Source: Cheiracanthium punctorium (taxonomy: Eukaryota > Arthropoda > Arachnida > Araneae > Cheiracanthiidae). From it: a DNA stretch of 64,000 nucleotides. The stretch's first letter is position 1; the number at the start of each line of letters is the position of its first letter. The translations under genes were made by a program, and so were the position numbers. Of the stretch, positions 44,441 through 56,865 are shown in pieces. A model generated the notes under the pieces. The model searched no databases. It saw only the letters and a list, made by a program, of their open reading frames with translations, and had not been told where the DNA came from. The DNA lies in assembly GCA_038373885.1 (NCBI GenBank), contig JAWZYV010006245.1:62001-126000 (forward strand), written 5' to 3'.

Positions 44441-45484
44441 CAGTACTTGGCGCGTTTATCGCTCATCAAAAAGAAAAAAGAAACGGACCGCCATGCAGTG
44501 GGCTAAAGCACATCTTAGCCCCATTTCCTGTTTCTTTTACGTTATTGTAATGGAGAATACGTATTAAATAATGCAACCATACTATTAAAACACCAGGTTG
44601 CTGACTTTGGCTCTACTTACGTATCAGCCCGGTCGTCCGCCAAGACGAGCGATTTTTGGCCAAGATAAATGCCGGACACATGAAATTATGGATAGTTCAG
44701 AATACGATTGGCAACAGTTTGCCAGCGCATTTGACGAAAAAATAGTTTGGCGGTAATGACCGCCGGGATAATGCATAAGTGCCACTTTGGCACATTAACG
44801 CTGGTATTATTAAATTAGAAATAGAAAAGTACCCGTTAAACGCTAATTTGAAAAAGTCCGCAGCTGCTGCAATTAAATAAGTATTTCTGCAGGAATTTGT
44901 ACAACAGGGTGATCACCCAAAGCAGTATTTTTATAATCATTTTATGAATGGAACTGTCTCCAATTATGTCTATAGTTACATTTTGCAATGCTAGTACTTG
45001 ACATCGCCACCATGACTACCATCGGCTTTTATGATGACACCACACATTTGTAGCAACCCTAACCTAAATAAATTGAATGACAAATACTGTTAAAACAAAG
45101 AAACATGATTTTCATTAAAATGAGTCCAATAATTTGACCGACACTGAACTGAGTATAAAGAACAGTAAGGTATGGGGGGGGGCGGCGAAGCTGGCCGCTT
45201 TAGGGGCTAGTCTAGTATATCTCTGCAATTAGCGATCACCGCTTCCCTACAATCCTTGAAACTGCAATCAGCAAAGGAGGAAGTAAGAAAATTTTTGGAC
45301 TTCTCAAAGGACACCAATTCTGTTGACAGGGCCCCTTCTGGAATGGCGTCGAGAATTTTCTCTTTGGCGCCCCCTCTCCATCTTAGCCATCTCCTCCCTC
45401 AGAACTTGCACTACGTTCTATCATCATGTTTGGGTGGGTAAACACTAGCGTGACTAGGACGAACGAGGCAACTACAATAATAAC
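44441..45484. other. Intergenic, no gene seen
   Basis: No element ends recognised. A 61-codon open frame at 45256-45441 has no features I recognise. G-run at about 45175-45184. Confidence 0.5.
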
Positions 45485-46069
45485 ACAAGTTCCTTTTGGC
45501 GATAGTCGCTCATTGTTTGGTAAATGTCCAAAATCTCGCCATTTGTCGTCAACCTTGGCAAGTTTTGCCGAAAAATTGCCAAATGGGACGTGAAAAATAA
45601 TTTCGAATTTCGCATGACTCTGGAATTTTCAACCGTATAAGGTTTAAATATTGTATTGAGAACTATTGTAACATCCAACTGTGCATCTTTTTTTTAATTA
45701 TTATTATTGCAATCGACTGGGTAATTTATTGACAGGGTCAGCCAAATGACTTACGTTAAGGCGTATGGATGCATTCCATTCATTGAAAGTCTGTGGTCAG
45801 TGACTACTTTGGCTGTCCCCAAAATCTCGCAAACTATCTCAAGCTTGTCAGCTTTTGGCGGAATATCGACCAATTAAGTGTCAGAAGTAAATCTTTCAAA
45901 TGGAACCCAGCATGGCGATATCGGAAGTATTTTGCTAGAAATCGCTAAACCTTAGTATTGCTGCAGTGTTTTATCTCTTTCAAACAAAATAAGTTTAGAT
46001 GGAGTGCGCCGAAAATATTTTTGATTTAGTAATAGACGGGCAAGGAAGTCATGTGTTGTCCACATCAGA
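45485..46069 (-). mobile_element. Family A fragment (5' part)
   Basis: The 5' terminus (minus strand) TCTGATGTGGACAACAC ends at 46069, with ACTTCCTTGCCCG next to it. It is cut off inside the TTGGCGA units near 45490. Confidence 0.6.
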
Positions 46070-46374
46070 TTTGTTGAGATACTACTTCTCTGTGTCTGGG
46101 GAATGTCTGGAAGGGACAGTTTTTTCAGAGCGATCAATTGAATTCCAATTTGCAAGTAGGAATAAGTCTCTCTCATCTTTGGCACTCTGACGGGCTATTG
46201 TATATTGCCATTTGAGTTATCTTTTGCTTGCCTTTCTGCGCTCGCATATACCCAACCTTGGGAAACTTAAATCATATGCCTTAAACGGGGTTTTGATGGA
46301 GAGTGTTTTATAATCGAGGCCCGATGCACGCAATTCTTATTTCTCTAGCTTCAATTTAAATGTCTTTTTTTTCT

Positions 46375-47280
46375 TTTTCTTAACTGTTAGAAACAGTGCA
46401 AATACACGGTATAACAATGCACCTTAAGAATTTGTGTCAGTAATATACTTTGAAACAGTGGACTAAACCTTTATTTGAAATGACTTTCAACAAAGAAACG
46501 TAATTGTTGGAAATAAGGCAAAAATACAAGGTATAACAATGCTCTTTAAAAATGTGTGTCAATAATGTACTTTAAAACAGTGGACGAAACCTTTATTTAA
46601 AATGACTTTGAACAAGCGCAATTGTTGGAAATAATTCAAAAATACACGGTATAACAATGGTCTTTCAGAATGTGTGTCAATAATATACTTTGAAACAGTG
46701 GTCTAAACCGTTATCAAAAGTGACTTTCAACAATGAGACATAACTGTTAGAAACAGTGCAAATACACGAAATAACAATGCACCTTAAGAATTTGTGTCAG
46801 TAATATACTTTGAAACAGTGGACTAATACAATAGTTCTCAATACAATAATATACTGTTATCAAAAGTGACTTTCAACAATGAGACATAACTGTTAGAAAC
46901 AGTGCAAATACACGGTATAACAATGCACCTTAAGAATTTGTGTCAATAATATACTTTGAAACAGTAGACTAAATCTTTATTTAAAATGACTTTCAACAAA
47001 GAAACGTAATTGTTGGAAATAAAGCAAAAATACAGGTTATAAGAAATCTCTTTAAAAATGTGTGTCAATATTACACTTTGAAACAGTGGACTAAACCTTC
47101 GTTTAAAATGACTTTCAACAAAAGGACGTTCATTGTTGGAAATAATGCAAAGCTATTCGGTATAACTATGCTTTTTAAAAATCCCTCAATGATATACTTT
47201 TAAACAATTGGCTAAATTTTTAAAGAATAAGATTAAACAAATGGAAGTAATTGTTTGAAATATATGTAAAAGTATGAATT
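46375..47280. repeat. About 120-bp satellite, eight units
   Basis: TAACTGTTAGAAACAGTGCA or TAATTGTTGGAAATAA-type unit starts lie at about 46381, 46501, 46620, 46741, 46884, 47005, 47129 and 47249. Each unit holds GGTATAACAATG, TGTGTCAATAATATACTTTG and AACAGTGGACTAAACC. The fourth-to-fifth spacing is enlarged by a small local duplication near 46826-46860. Confidence 0.85.
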
Positions 47281-47284
47281 AAAG

Positions 47285-47940
47285 CGTTTATACACTGGAT
47301 TAACATATAGATTACCTTTCATGCATTAGTGCAAACAGTTCTTCTACAGGGACACTCAAAATAATTCTAATTCATTACGGTCTCTGTAACTACTCAACTG
47401 AATCTGAAATTTTTTTCACTGATAGAGAGCTATGCTGCTCCTGAGTAATATGGGTTACCTTTCATACATATATCTCAATTTTACGGAAATTCTCATAAGA
47501 AATACATAAAATTGGGATATCTGTAACCATTGACCCGAATCTAAAAAATTTCTCAGACAGAAAGCTGCGCTATTCCTAAGTATCATAAGCTAAAATTCAT
47601 GCATATAGCATAAATATTTCTTTTACAGGAATTGTCAAAATAATTCAAATGCAATATCCTCGATGGGTATCTCTGTAACAACTGGACCGATTCAGAAACT
47701 TTTTTCACCAATAAAAAGCTATACTATTCCTGAAAATTATACATTGCCTTTCATGTAGCTATATGTAGATATATATAGATTTCTTTTAGAGACACTCATA
47801 AGAATTACATTTTGCTCTGTGGGCATCTGTGTAACTTTAGAACTGATACTTAAACTTTTGTCACTAATAGAAAGATACAATATTCTTGAGTATACAAAAT
47901 TGTAGTTATACAAAATACTTGTAGTTATACAAAATTTAAT
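47285..47940. repeat. Diverged tandem units related to family A interior
   Basis: CTTCTACAGGGACACTCAAAATAATTC-like words recur about every 130-145 bp (near 47340, 47475, 47620, 47780). They resemble the GCTACAGGAACACTCAAAAG segment of family A. Confidence 0.5.
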
Positions 47941-48112
47941 TTAATAGGTAGAACTATTCCAAGAGCTGCAAAAGGTTCATAAAAGCTTTCTAAATAACTG
48001 GTTAAAAATGCAAGTTTACAGTATTGTTACTTGTAGAGCTATTGCGAATGCAGTTATGGTCAATTTTCGTGGAGATTTTCAACGCTCAAAGGTACCTGAC
48101 CCCTTAAGGGAT

Positions 48113-48399
48113 TGTGTACGCTATCCCTTGAATATTTTCATTGAATTTTTGCCTGTGAAAGTGTTCTATTTTGTGTGAGAAATACAGCACTTGTGAGAGC
48201 TTCAGATCTAAGCGGACTGTTAAAAGTACATTACGGTTTGATTGTGCTTGTGAATTTTGTAATGCTGATGGTTCGACGAAGTTTTAGAAGCAATAAAGTT
48301 CGTGTTCCATCCTGACATGTGGACTTTTTACTAGAACTTTCTGCACTAACTGCACTTTAGAACGACGAACCCCGGAAACAAGCAGAGGTTTCTGCAACA
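48113..48399 (+). mobile_element. Probable 5' LTR end and primer-binding site of a Ty3/gypsy element
   Basis: The sequence ends TGCAACA at 48399 and is followed by TTTGGTGTCAGAATCGGGG, typical of the primer-binding region of many gypsy elements. AATAAAG at about 48290 could be the poly(A) signal. The start (TGTGTACGC, 48113) is a guess. I found no 3' LTR. Confidence 0.5.
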
Positions 48400-48450
48400 T
48401 TTGGTGTCAGAATCGGGGTTCTAAAGAAAGACTTTAATTCCCCAGTGCAT

Positions 48451-48800
48451 GGTGTGGACAAGAAAAATGGAGGACCTTAGAAAACAATTGAGGAGATGAA
48501 AACCGATATGGTGAAGAAGATGAAATCCGGTCATGAAGAGATGAAAACTGAGGTAAAAACCGCACGAGAAGAGATAGAAGGTGGAAAAGGATAAATGAAA
48601 GCCATCCATGACGAGGTAAAAGCCGGATTGGAGAAGAAAATGGAAGATGGACAAAAAAGAAATGAAAACTGGATTGGAAGAGTTAATAACTGCAACCCAA
48701 CGAGAGCTAAATCATCTGAGTGTCTGGCGAAGGAATTATTACAAGACGTGGAGTTAACGGCAGAAAAAAGAAGGGCTGCGGAAAAGGTAATAGCTGAATT
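48451..48800 (+). pseudogene. gag-like remnant of the gypsy element
   Basis: With frameshifts the translation is a charged helical repeat (MEDLRKQ, EEMKTDMVKKMKSG, HDEVKAGLEKKMEDGQK, KTGLEELITATQREL). This kind of coiled-coil lysine/glutamate-rich N-terminal gag is common in arthropod gypsy elements. No zinc knuckle is visible. The frame is interrupted by several stops. Not functional. Confidence 0.5.
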
Positions 48801-48819
48801 TGAAGACCTCTCGTGCTTC

Positions 48820-49350
48820 GGGTGACTTTGGTCGTACGAAGTTAACGCAACACAGGATAGATGCAGGCATTCTCCCATCAAGCAACATCCTAGGCGGCTG
48901 CCGTTTGCTAAGCAAGAAGCGGTGAGCAGACTTTTAGAGGAGATGCAACGTGATAACGTCATCGAGCCATCGACTAGTCCCTGGGCCCCGTCAATTGTTT
49001 TGGACCGGAAGAAGGATGGTTCCACCCGGTTCTGCGTTGACTATAGACGTCTGAATGACATTACCAAAAAGGACAGCTACCCTCTTCCCAGGATAGACGA
49101 CACATTGGACACTTTATCGGGAAATGAATGGTTTTCCACTTTGGATCTGAAGAATGGCTACTGGCAAGTGGAAATTCATCCCACGGAAAGATTGCGTTCA
49201 CTACTGAACAAGGATTGTGGGAATTCAAAGTTATGCCTTTTGGACTCTGCAACGAACTTATTCGAGTTCTCTTTAAAATTATGAATGAAAGAAAAGTTCA
49301 TAAGCCAAATATCATTTGGAATCTAGATGTACGGGGGGAAAATATACATA
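48820..49350 (+). pseudogene. Ty3/gypsy reverse transcriptase fragment
   Basis: The open part reads VIEPSTSPWAPSIVLDRKKD, then FCVDYRRLNDITKKDSYPLP and RIDDTLDTL, then FSTLDLKNGYWQVEIHP. These are the first RT blocks including the LDLKNGYW catalytic region (first Asp). After a frameshift near 49185, KIAFTTEQGLWEFKVMPFGL continues in another frame. The YxDD block, RNase H and integrase are missing. Upstream, RTKLTQHRID in another frame is the usual protease-RT linker. It is a truncated, dead copy. Confidence 0.9.
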
Positions 49351-49459
49351 AAATATAACTGAAGAAAAATCAGAAAATTCACTCATGATAATTGATTTCT
49401 GTATTGAATAGACCGTAGGTGGTAAGTATTCTTACCACGGCCTTTTAAAGGGTTAAATT

Positions 49460-50495
49460 TAAAGTGACCATACGTCCTCGAAATTCGAGGACAGTCCCCA
49501 ACATAGATCTTTTTTCATTTTTTCCCCAAAAATACTTTGTCCTCAAATGTCCCCAAATTTAAGGATTTGTACTTTTTTTCCCTGAAAGTTTCCGTTTAGT
49601 TTATTTCTTTCAGAAAAAACTGGAGAAATAAGAAAAATAAACCAACTAAAAGCTCCATCTACTCAGAGAAACAATGAAATTCGATCTCTGAAAACGTTTG
49701 TTGTCATTGTGTGTGTAGCGTGTGCAGACATTCAATAAAGTATACGACTATAAGCTAAGGTGGCCAGATTTTTGTAGTCAGAATCGGAGACATGTCCCCG
49801 AATCTGACAACAAAACTGGGGACATTTATAATTAATGGTTATAATTAACAGTAATTTAATTGAAAAACAATGCAATAATTAAAAATTGTCCCCAGTTCCA
49901 TTTTTACATTCTGGGGACAATTTGAAAAACGTCCTGAAAATGGGGACTGTCCCCGGAAAATGGGGACGTTTGGTCACCTTACTATAAGCCAAATTTCCCA
50001 TTTCAGTTTTGTTAATGATTCATCACTTTTCATGAAAAACCATCTTTGAAATTGACGTACGAAAATTTTATTGCACTCGAATACTTTTTTTTTAGAGGGT
50101 GTACAAAGTTTCATGAAAAATTATCCCAAAATGATCCAATGTAAAAAGCAATGTCTTCTGAAAAATACAAATACTATTCCAAGAGTTGAATTTTGAATAA
50201 ATTGCAATATTTCAACATGATGCTCCTTTCATACTTCTGGTTTAAATAAATATTTATAAATGAATGAAATACTTCCATTCATTTATTATAAATAAGAATA
50301 CACAATTGATATAAAGAGCTATTAGAATTCATTTTTCACAGTCAGTCAAGATTTAAAGTTTGGGTACACATGGTAATATGTTGTGTCCTCGAATAAGTCC
50401 CCAAAAATATTTTCTAGTGTCCCCAAGTTTTTCTTGGATTCGAGGACAATGCTTGATTTGTCCTCAAAATACTGTTTAGAAATAGGGTCGCCTTA
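49460..50495. mobile_element. hAT element with nested hAT MITE
   Basis: The ends are TAAAGTGACCATAC and the complement of TAAGGCGACCCTAT. Perfect duplication GTTAAATT (49452-49459 and 50496-50503). GTCCTCGAATTCGAGGACA-type dyads lie near each end. It stops about 280 bp before the BCAS3 start codon. Confidence 0.85.
49756..49981. mobile_element. hAT MITE nested in the previous element
   Basis: The ends are TAAGGTGGCCAGAT and GTTTGGTCACCTTA. Perfect duplication CTATAAGC (49748-49755 and 49982-49989). GTCCCC/GGGGAC words are abundant. Confidence 0.9.
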
Positions 50496-50530
50496 GTTAA
50501 ATTACCCACCCCACTTGGCAAATCAAATAC

Positions 50531-50545
50531 CACCAATGACGTCAC
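50531..50545. promoter_or_regulatory. CCAAT box fused to a CRE upstream of BCAS3
   Basis: CCAATGACGTCAC combines CCAAT with a perfect TGACGTCA (50537-50544), about 235 bp before the start codon and just downstream of the hAT element. It is plausibly the core promoter of a TATA-less gene. Confidence 0.45.
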
Positions 50546-50778
50546 CGGCAAAATGTCTAGTTTGTATACGCAAGCTAAGGAGTAGGATCATGAAACCATT
50601 TCACAATTTCTAGATTTGGCAATGGCCTTCGAAACAGCTCAATTTTTTGCTACAGCTGTTTTGTGTTTTCATTCGTTGTAGTTAGTAGATCAGCCATCAG
50701 CGTCCGTTGTTCGATCTGCTAGCAAAATAATATCATAGTATTTATGACAGTTTAAACAAAACATTTGCCAGTATCCTG

Positions 50779-50846
50779 ATGGCTGCCGAAACGAGTCGGA
50801 GAACACCTAAGTCAACTGGATTAATTGTTCGACCACAAGCTGTGAG
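50779..50846 (+). CDS. BCAS3: BCAS3 exon 1 (coding part)
   Basis: It starts at ATG 50779 and reads MAAETSRRTPKSTG, then LIVRPQAV and two bases of a split Ser codon. VVVRPQAV is conserved near the N terminus of BCAS3, and the start gives a leader of the expected length. The donor is AG/GTTGTT, weaker than usual. A GT three bases after GCT would break the frame, so the donor at 50847 is preferred because the Ser codon then completes VSDKSY, parallel to VTEQSY in vertebrates. Confidence 0.8.
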
Positions 50847-51213
50847 GTTGTTGTTAAATTTTCTTTGTTTGGGTGAATATGGCCAGTGTTTATAAACACT
50901 GAGCTTGCGTCATGTTATTGTCTTGTATAGCGTAGCGTACTACGCAATTTAAATGTAACATGTTATGAAATTAGTTTTTTTTTTTTTTTTGGATCGTTTG
51001 AGGTGTTACTTAAAGTACGCATTATTTACGCGAATGAAGAATGCAATTTTATTTTGATAAATTTTTCTTTTTTCGAATTTTAGAAATGTACTTTTTGTAA
51101 TATATACATTGTGCATGTTAGAACAAATTGTATAACAGTGCTAATCTATTTAGATATTCATTCAGATTTTATGTTACTTTATTTATTTTGAAACGTTTTG
51201 TTCGTATTTTTAG

Positions 51214-51268
51214 CGACAAATCTTATGTGGAAAGTGTGGTGGGATTTATTAACGAAGTTGTACCCCAG
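51214..51268 (+). CDS. BCAS3: BCAS3 exon 2
   Basis: Acceptor TTTTTAG before 51214, donor CAG/GTAAGT at 51269. After one base completing Ser it reads DKSYVESVVGFINEVVPQ, aligning with the conserved SYMESVVTFLQDVVPQ block. It is 55 bp, too short to stand out as an open frame. It ends in phase 0. Confidence 0.9.
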
Positions 51269-51619
51269 GTAAGTTTTTTGTTTTAATCTTTATTGCAGTT
51301 TGACTATTTTATTTTTATATTTAAGGTAAAATTAACTTTGAGAAGAAAATTTAAGTTTTGTTTTGTAAATGTAGTTGTATAAATAACTTACGCATAAAGT
51401 ACGCTTTTTAATTTTTGAGTTATAGCTATCGCAAATTTCGTAATTATACTGCTACAGAGTGTGAAAGAAGAAAGAAAATTTATTAAATGTATCCCCGAGT
51501 TTTAGCGATTGATAACCTTTGGCTGACTTTCTTTTGGTTGGCAGAAAAATGTTCATTAAGAAAAATTTGTCTGTTCCAGTTTGTGAAAAATTTGTTTTTG
51601 TCTGTTCCAATATTTTACT

Positions 51620-51835
51620 CTTAAAACGGATCTTTTACAAAATATTACATCTTAAATACGGACCTTCACAGTATTTTTCATTTAAAAAACGGACCTTTCA
51701 CAAAATTCCTCCATTAAGGAATGGATCTTTCACAAAATATTGCATCTTAAATACTGACCCTTCACAGTATTTTTGACTTAAAAAGCGGACTTTTCACAAA
51801 ATTCTTCCATTAACGAACAGCCCCTTCACAAATCA
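51620..51835. repeat. Two to three short tandem units in BCAS3 intron 2
   Basis: Units of roughly 95 bp contain AATATTGCATCTTAAATAC, GACCTTCACAGTATTTTT and TTTCACAAAATTCCTCCATT. Related CACAAATTC words recur near 53190-53340. Confidence 0.55.
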
Positions 51836-52219
51836 ATTTGGTAACAGATTTCAATAAAGTTGTCATACACATAACGGGTTTTATAAAATTAATAATTATA
51901 AAATATTTAAGTTAATGATATCATGCATGTACTAATTCTTTTATAAATAAATGTAAAATATGATGTTAAATGATACTTAATTTTTAACCCTGAGCTAAGC
52001 AAAAAGAACTTCAAAAAGAAAGAAAAAAAAAAAAAGGGTATACAGAAGGAATACTTTTCATACATGTTACGGTAGAATCGCTTCTTACATAAAAAATAAA
52101 TTATTATTGAAAATATCTCTAATATCCAGAAATTTCACTTATCTGATGTAAATTCAGTTCCAATTTTGCTGGATAATCGAGATTCTACTCTGTAACATAT
52201 TATTATAATAAATCAGTAT

Positions 52220-53047
52220 TAGGGATGCACCGATTACTATATTTTGCCGAATACCGAATATTCAGTTAAAATTCTAACCGAATATTCGGCTGAATACCAA
52301 ATACTTAGTTAAAATTTATTAAACTTTAACCTCTCATTGAACTTTGATTACAACGATTAATTTGATTAGTTTGTTCTTAAACAATATTTCATAGGGTGTA
52401 AAACTTCATAAATTAAAATGCTGCAAAATTTATTATCCAAGTACTTCCTTTATATATTATTAATAACTTTTTTAAATATTAGTGAAATGCTGGTCATTTT
52501 TTTACCTGCATATTTTATTTTAAAAAATTAGCATTTAATTGACTTTACATATTTATGAACACTTAATGTTATGAGGGTTTCTTTTCCTGGTTACTGTTTT
52601 AAATTTAAATGAGTTAGTAATAGCAAGGTTAATGCAATGTGTCATAAGATTTAAGAAAATTGAAAAGCAACAAAATTTAAATTTAGCATCTGTTTTTTTC
52701 TTACATTAAAACCAATTTTATTGTGATATTAGTTTTTGGTGTGATTGTGGCAATGTTACACTAGGGCGATCTGCCAAGGATGGGGTGGTCCCTTGGTTGG
52801 TGGACTTTCTAAGGGTTTCTAACGCATATTCACGTGATATTAGTATGTAACTACTTGAATTAATTTAGTACTGTGTTACTATACTATATCTTTCATTCGT
52901 GATATAAAAAATATGTATTTGTTTACCAATTTGTGAATACTTAAATTTGTTTACTATCTGGTTGCCGAATATTTAAGTATTCGGCCGAACCGAATATTCG
53001 GTTTGTCTGCCAAATAGGCAGTATACCGAATATTCGGTGCATCTCTA
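52220..53047. mobile_element. hAT MITE (CCGAATATTCGG type) in BCAS3 intron 2
   Basis: The ends are TAGGGATGCACCGA and TCGGTGCATCTCTA. Perfect duplication ATCAGTAT (52212-52219 and 53048-53055). CGAATATTCGG words lie near both ends, related in style to MITE F. It is interrupted by a SINE fragment. Confidence 0.88.
52734..52833 (-). mobile_element. 5'-truncated SINE fragment
   Basis: Reverse complement of the 3' part of the SINE at 4190-4360 (GCGTTAGAAACCCTTAGAAA and GGCAGATCGCCCTAGTGTA words). Flanked by an 11-bp duplication GTGATATTAGT (52723-52733 and 52834-52844), as expected for retroposition. Confidence 0.8.
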
Positions 53048-53539
53048 ATCAGTATACAGGAATAAATTTGATGTCTTTATTTATAAAATCTATATGAGTT
53101 TCATTATACATATGCGATTTTTTTTCATGGGCCTTTCCATAAAGCTTCTTAAAATAGAAATTCAATACCAAACTTAAATTTGTAAAATTGTATATTTTTC
53201 ACAAATTCATGAAAAGAGGACACTGTTTTTACAAATTCACAAAAACAGGACTCTGGCTATAAAAACCTGATTGAATGCTAATTTCAGATCAACAAAATTA
53301 TGTGTAAAATTTTCACAATTTCACTAAAAATGGACACTGGAAAGTCTGGACAGACCCCTGTGTATGCTTCAAAACTAGATACTATAATATAAACAAGATG
53401 TTAAAAAAATCTCATAGTATAATTTAATTTGTTTTACATAATATCACTATATTTACAATGTATTTGTGTTTAAGCAGTGTATAAGAGAGAATAGAAAAAA
53501 ACTGAACAAATAAAAGGAAAAATTGATTTAAATATTAAT

Positions 53540-55740
53540 TTACTTCCTTGAATGGAGTATAAGGAAGTAATGTGATTCCGAAAAATTTCAGTGGTCAGAT
53601 TTTGACGAAAAAACCATTTTGCCTACCTCTAAATTTATTTTTAAGAAATTTTGCTATGCATCTCATCATACGCAAGCATGCACATTCATATAAATGTGTG
53701 TGCAACTCATTTTGACCAGTTTTTCTATGTCATCTGTACATACGTATGCATGCATGTATGTATGTAACTCGCATATCTCAAACTATTGGTTGTAGGATGT
53801 TGAGATTTTATATTTAAGATTGTTGTAACATCGAGTTGTGCACCTCCCCTTTTGGTCCCATTCGACTGTATAGTTTATCTACAGGGCCACCCAAAAGATT
53901 CGAAGTACGTTATGCTCTATGGGCCGAAATTCATTTAAACTTGCGTATCTCAAAAACTGTTTAATGTAGAATTTGAAACTTTATATTTAGGATTGCTGCA
54001 ACATCTAGTTGTGCACCTCCCTTTTCGGTCCCATTCGAATTTATAGTGATTTTAAATACATTACGCTTATGGACAGAATTTCACTAAAGCATATTTTAGA
54101 GGTATTATTAGGCTATTTCAAACGACTCAGAAGTGATATATGCTGTTAAGGGTTACAAAATGAATTTCTGCATCGAAAAAACTTCTTTATCATTTATAGT
54201 TCTGCTACAGGAACACTCAAAAGATTTCCAACACACTACAGTCAATTGAAATTTTAGGGACATTCACCCATTTCAAGCACAATACTGTCCTACCGTATAG
54301 TTAGGTAATGGTCTGTCCATGGTCACATGCCTCTCTCAAGAATTATGCCAAGCTTGATGATTTTTGGTGAATGTGTGTATGTATTTAACTCTCAAATTTC
54401 AAAAACTGTTAGTTGTAGAATGTCGAAATTTCATCTATAAGATTTTTGTGACATCTAGTTGTGCATCTCGATTTTTGGTTCCAATCTATTGGAGGGTTTA
54501 TTGACAGGACCACCTAAAAGAATTTCAATACATTAATGTTTATGGACATCTCCAATATATTACATCACTACTCAGTCATTGTTGGGTCCATGCCCAAAAT
54601 CTCTCCATTTGTCATTGACCTTGGTGAGTTTTGCTGAAATATCAGAATTTGGCAAGTGTCATGTGGTCCATGCCCAAAATATCGTCCTTGAAGAGTTTTG
54701 GCAAAATATTGCCAAAGTTGGTGATAGTCAGTCATTGTTGGTCCATGCCCAAAATCTTACCATTTGCCCTCGACCTTAGCAAGTTTTGCCAAAATATTGC
54801 CAAACTGGACCAAAGATAATTGTGCATTTAACATAACTCAAAATTAAACTTTTAACCTTAGAATGTTGAAATTTTGTATTTAGAGCTATTGTAACATCTA
54901 ACTGTATGCCTTTCATTGCAGTCATTTGGGTCATTTATTTACAAGGCCACCCAAATGACTTTAAATACATTAAGTAAGGTGTATGGATACATTCAATTCA
55001 TTGCAAGTCTGTGGTCAGTGACTACTTTGGCTATCCCGAAAATTTCGCAAACTATCTCAAACTTGTCGGCTTTTGGCTAAATATTACCCAATTAAGTGTC
55101 AGAAGCAAATCTTTGAAATTGAACCCAGCTTGACAATATTTAAATATTTGGTTGGAAATCACTTAAACTTAGTATTACTGCAGTACAGTAGACACCGGTT
55201 ATAACGTACTTTCATGGGACCTAAAAAAGTAGTACGATATGAGAAATACTGCAGTATCATTATCTAACATCAGAATCATTATAGATAAAAGCTTTTCATA
55301 AGGCATTTACATTGCAGCAGGTGGAAAAAAAAATAAAAGATTGCTCCCTTCATTCATACACAATTCATCTCGCTAGAGAATCTGAAAACGGACAACGAGC
55401 GTTTCTGATCGTACTGAAATTTCGGAGAACAAGGAAATAAAATGCTTAAGAAAAGCAAAATTTTATTCTTGGCTTTGGTATAAAAAGTACATTATAGCCG
55501 AAGTACGTACTTTTGTGAAGTACGTTTGAACTGAAGTTCAATAACATTATAAATATAGCACTTCAATCGGGATCTAGCTTTAGGTATGTTAAAACCGATA
55601 GTACGTTATGTCCCAGGTCCGTTATAACCAGTGCGTACTGTATTTTGTCTCTTTCAAACAAAATAAGTTTAGATGAAGTGTGCCGAAAATTTTTTTGATT
55701 TAATAGATGTGCAAGGAAGTCATGCGTTGTCCATATCAGA
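53540..55740 (-). mobile_element. Rolling-circle-like element family A, copy 3
   Basis: Minus-strand 5' end TCTGATATGGACAACGC (55740), 3' end AAGGAAGTAA (53540). It is more diverged than copies 1 and 2: the (ACGT)n tract has become ACATACGTATGCATGCATG and the TTGGCGA units have lost symmetry. It carries a pogo-like MITE at 55186-55640. Confidence 0.65.
55186..55640. mobile_element. pogo/Tigger-like MITE nested in family A copy 3
   Basis: The ends CAGTAGACACCGGTTATAAC and the complement of CAGTACGCACTGGTTATAAC match closely. TA on both sides (55184-55185 and 55641-55642). 455 bp, non-coding. Confidence 0.85.
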
Positions 55741-56056
55741 TTTTTTTATGTTATGATGTCCATTACCTATTTTTGAGCTAGAAGAAAGTGCTATCATTTT
55801 TGCCACTAAAATAAAGTATACTATTTTGGCAATTTTCACCAAATTTTACTAATGCTACTATTTTTGTCTTCTGACAATGGTGGACTCCTTGTACTGAGAT
55901 TTCTTGTATTATTTCTTTTGTAATTTGGATGCCATCTTTTTCCTTGCTCTCTCAAAATTTGTGTTAATTGCTATGGAATTTTAATGTTATATATTGTTAG
56001 TTATTTGAATTATACGTTAAGTACTATGAAACTCACTCTAAATTTTCTTTTTGAAG

Positions 56057-56117
56057 GCTAAGCAAGGAGATAAGGAGACTATATTGTGGGCAAAATTTGA
56101 ATATTGTGATATCAATG
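56057..56117 (+). CDS. BCAS3: BCAS3 exon 3
   Basis: Acceptor TTTTTGAAG before 56057, donor ATG/GTATGT at 56118. It reads AKQGDKETILWAKFEYCDIN plus one base. KETILWAKFE corresponds to the conserved EKIVWVRFE strand that begins the propeller. Intron 2 before it is 4.8 kb and filled with transposons. Confidence 0.88.
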
Positions 56118-56865
56118 GTATGTATGTGTGTATTTTTCTTTTCTAGAATTTCATAAGTATGTTCATTTTCTAAAATACTAAAACTGATTAATATTACACT
56201 GAAATGTCAATTTTTTCAATATTTGACTTTGCATTTATGTACGGTAAAAGCACTCATTTTTGCAAGCTGTAAGTTTCCCCAAAATGAAGATATGGGTGAT
56301 TTTGCAAGCTGAAAATTGCAAAAAAGACAGTTTTATATGCATAATACCAATAATTGAAAAATTCCGAAACTACCTAAATATAGAACCCCTTTTGCATAAG
56401 GCATTTTAAGAAACTTCCTTTTATTCAAAAAGTTCTCTTCCCCCCCCCCTTCCCTCCATTCTCTTCTCTCTATTTTGAATGGCTTCAAAGGAGCTGGTAT
56501 AAATATTGTAAAAAGTGAATGAGCTGCATTCTATTAGTTGTATTATTGTTTTATATTCCAGAAATAGTTATAAGAAAGAAAGTTGTCAAGAAAGAGTTTG
56601 AATCTGCAATAAATTATAAAATTTTGGCAAGTGAACAATTTTTGATTTTTTATTGTTATTTGAAGCAAAAAGAAAAGAAAAGTATTTCACTAAGATTTAA
56701 TTTTGGTGATGACGACCAGATCTTGAAAATTGCAAAAAAAGTCTCTCAAAAATAAGTGTTTTTAAAGTCAATGAAATCTAATATCTTTGTCTTTTGTGTT
56801 TTCTTTAGATGTTGTCTTCTTTGCATATGTATAGTTTGGGGTTCTTCTGAGTTCCTACCAGGATC

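Noticed and set aside
46375..47280. CRISPR array
   Set aside because: Units of 120 bp are repeated over their whole length with no unique spacers, in eukaryotic DNA.
48113..49350. Endogenous retrovirus with envelope
   Set aside because: Only LTR-edge, gag-like and partial RT sequence of Ty3/gypsy type are visible. There is no envelope-like frame.
56519..56755. 78-codon frame in BCAS3 intron 3 as an exon
   Set aside because: No suitable splice sites in phase with exons 3 and 4, and the exon 3 to exon 4 junction is already continuous with the BCAS3 family.
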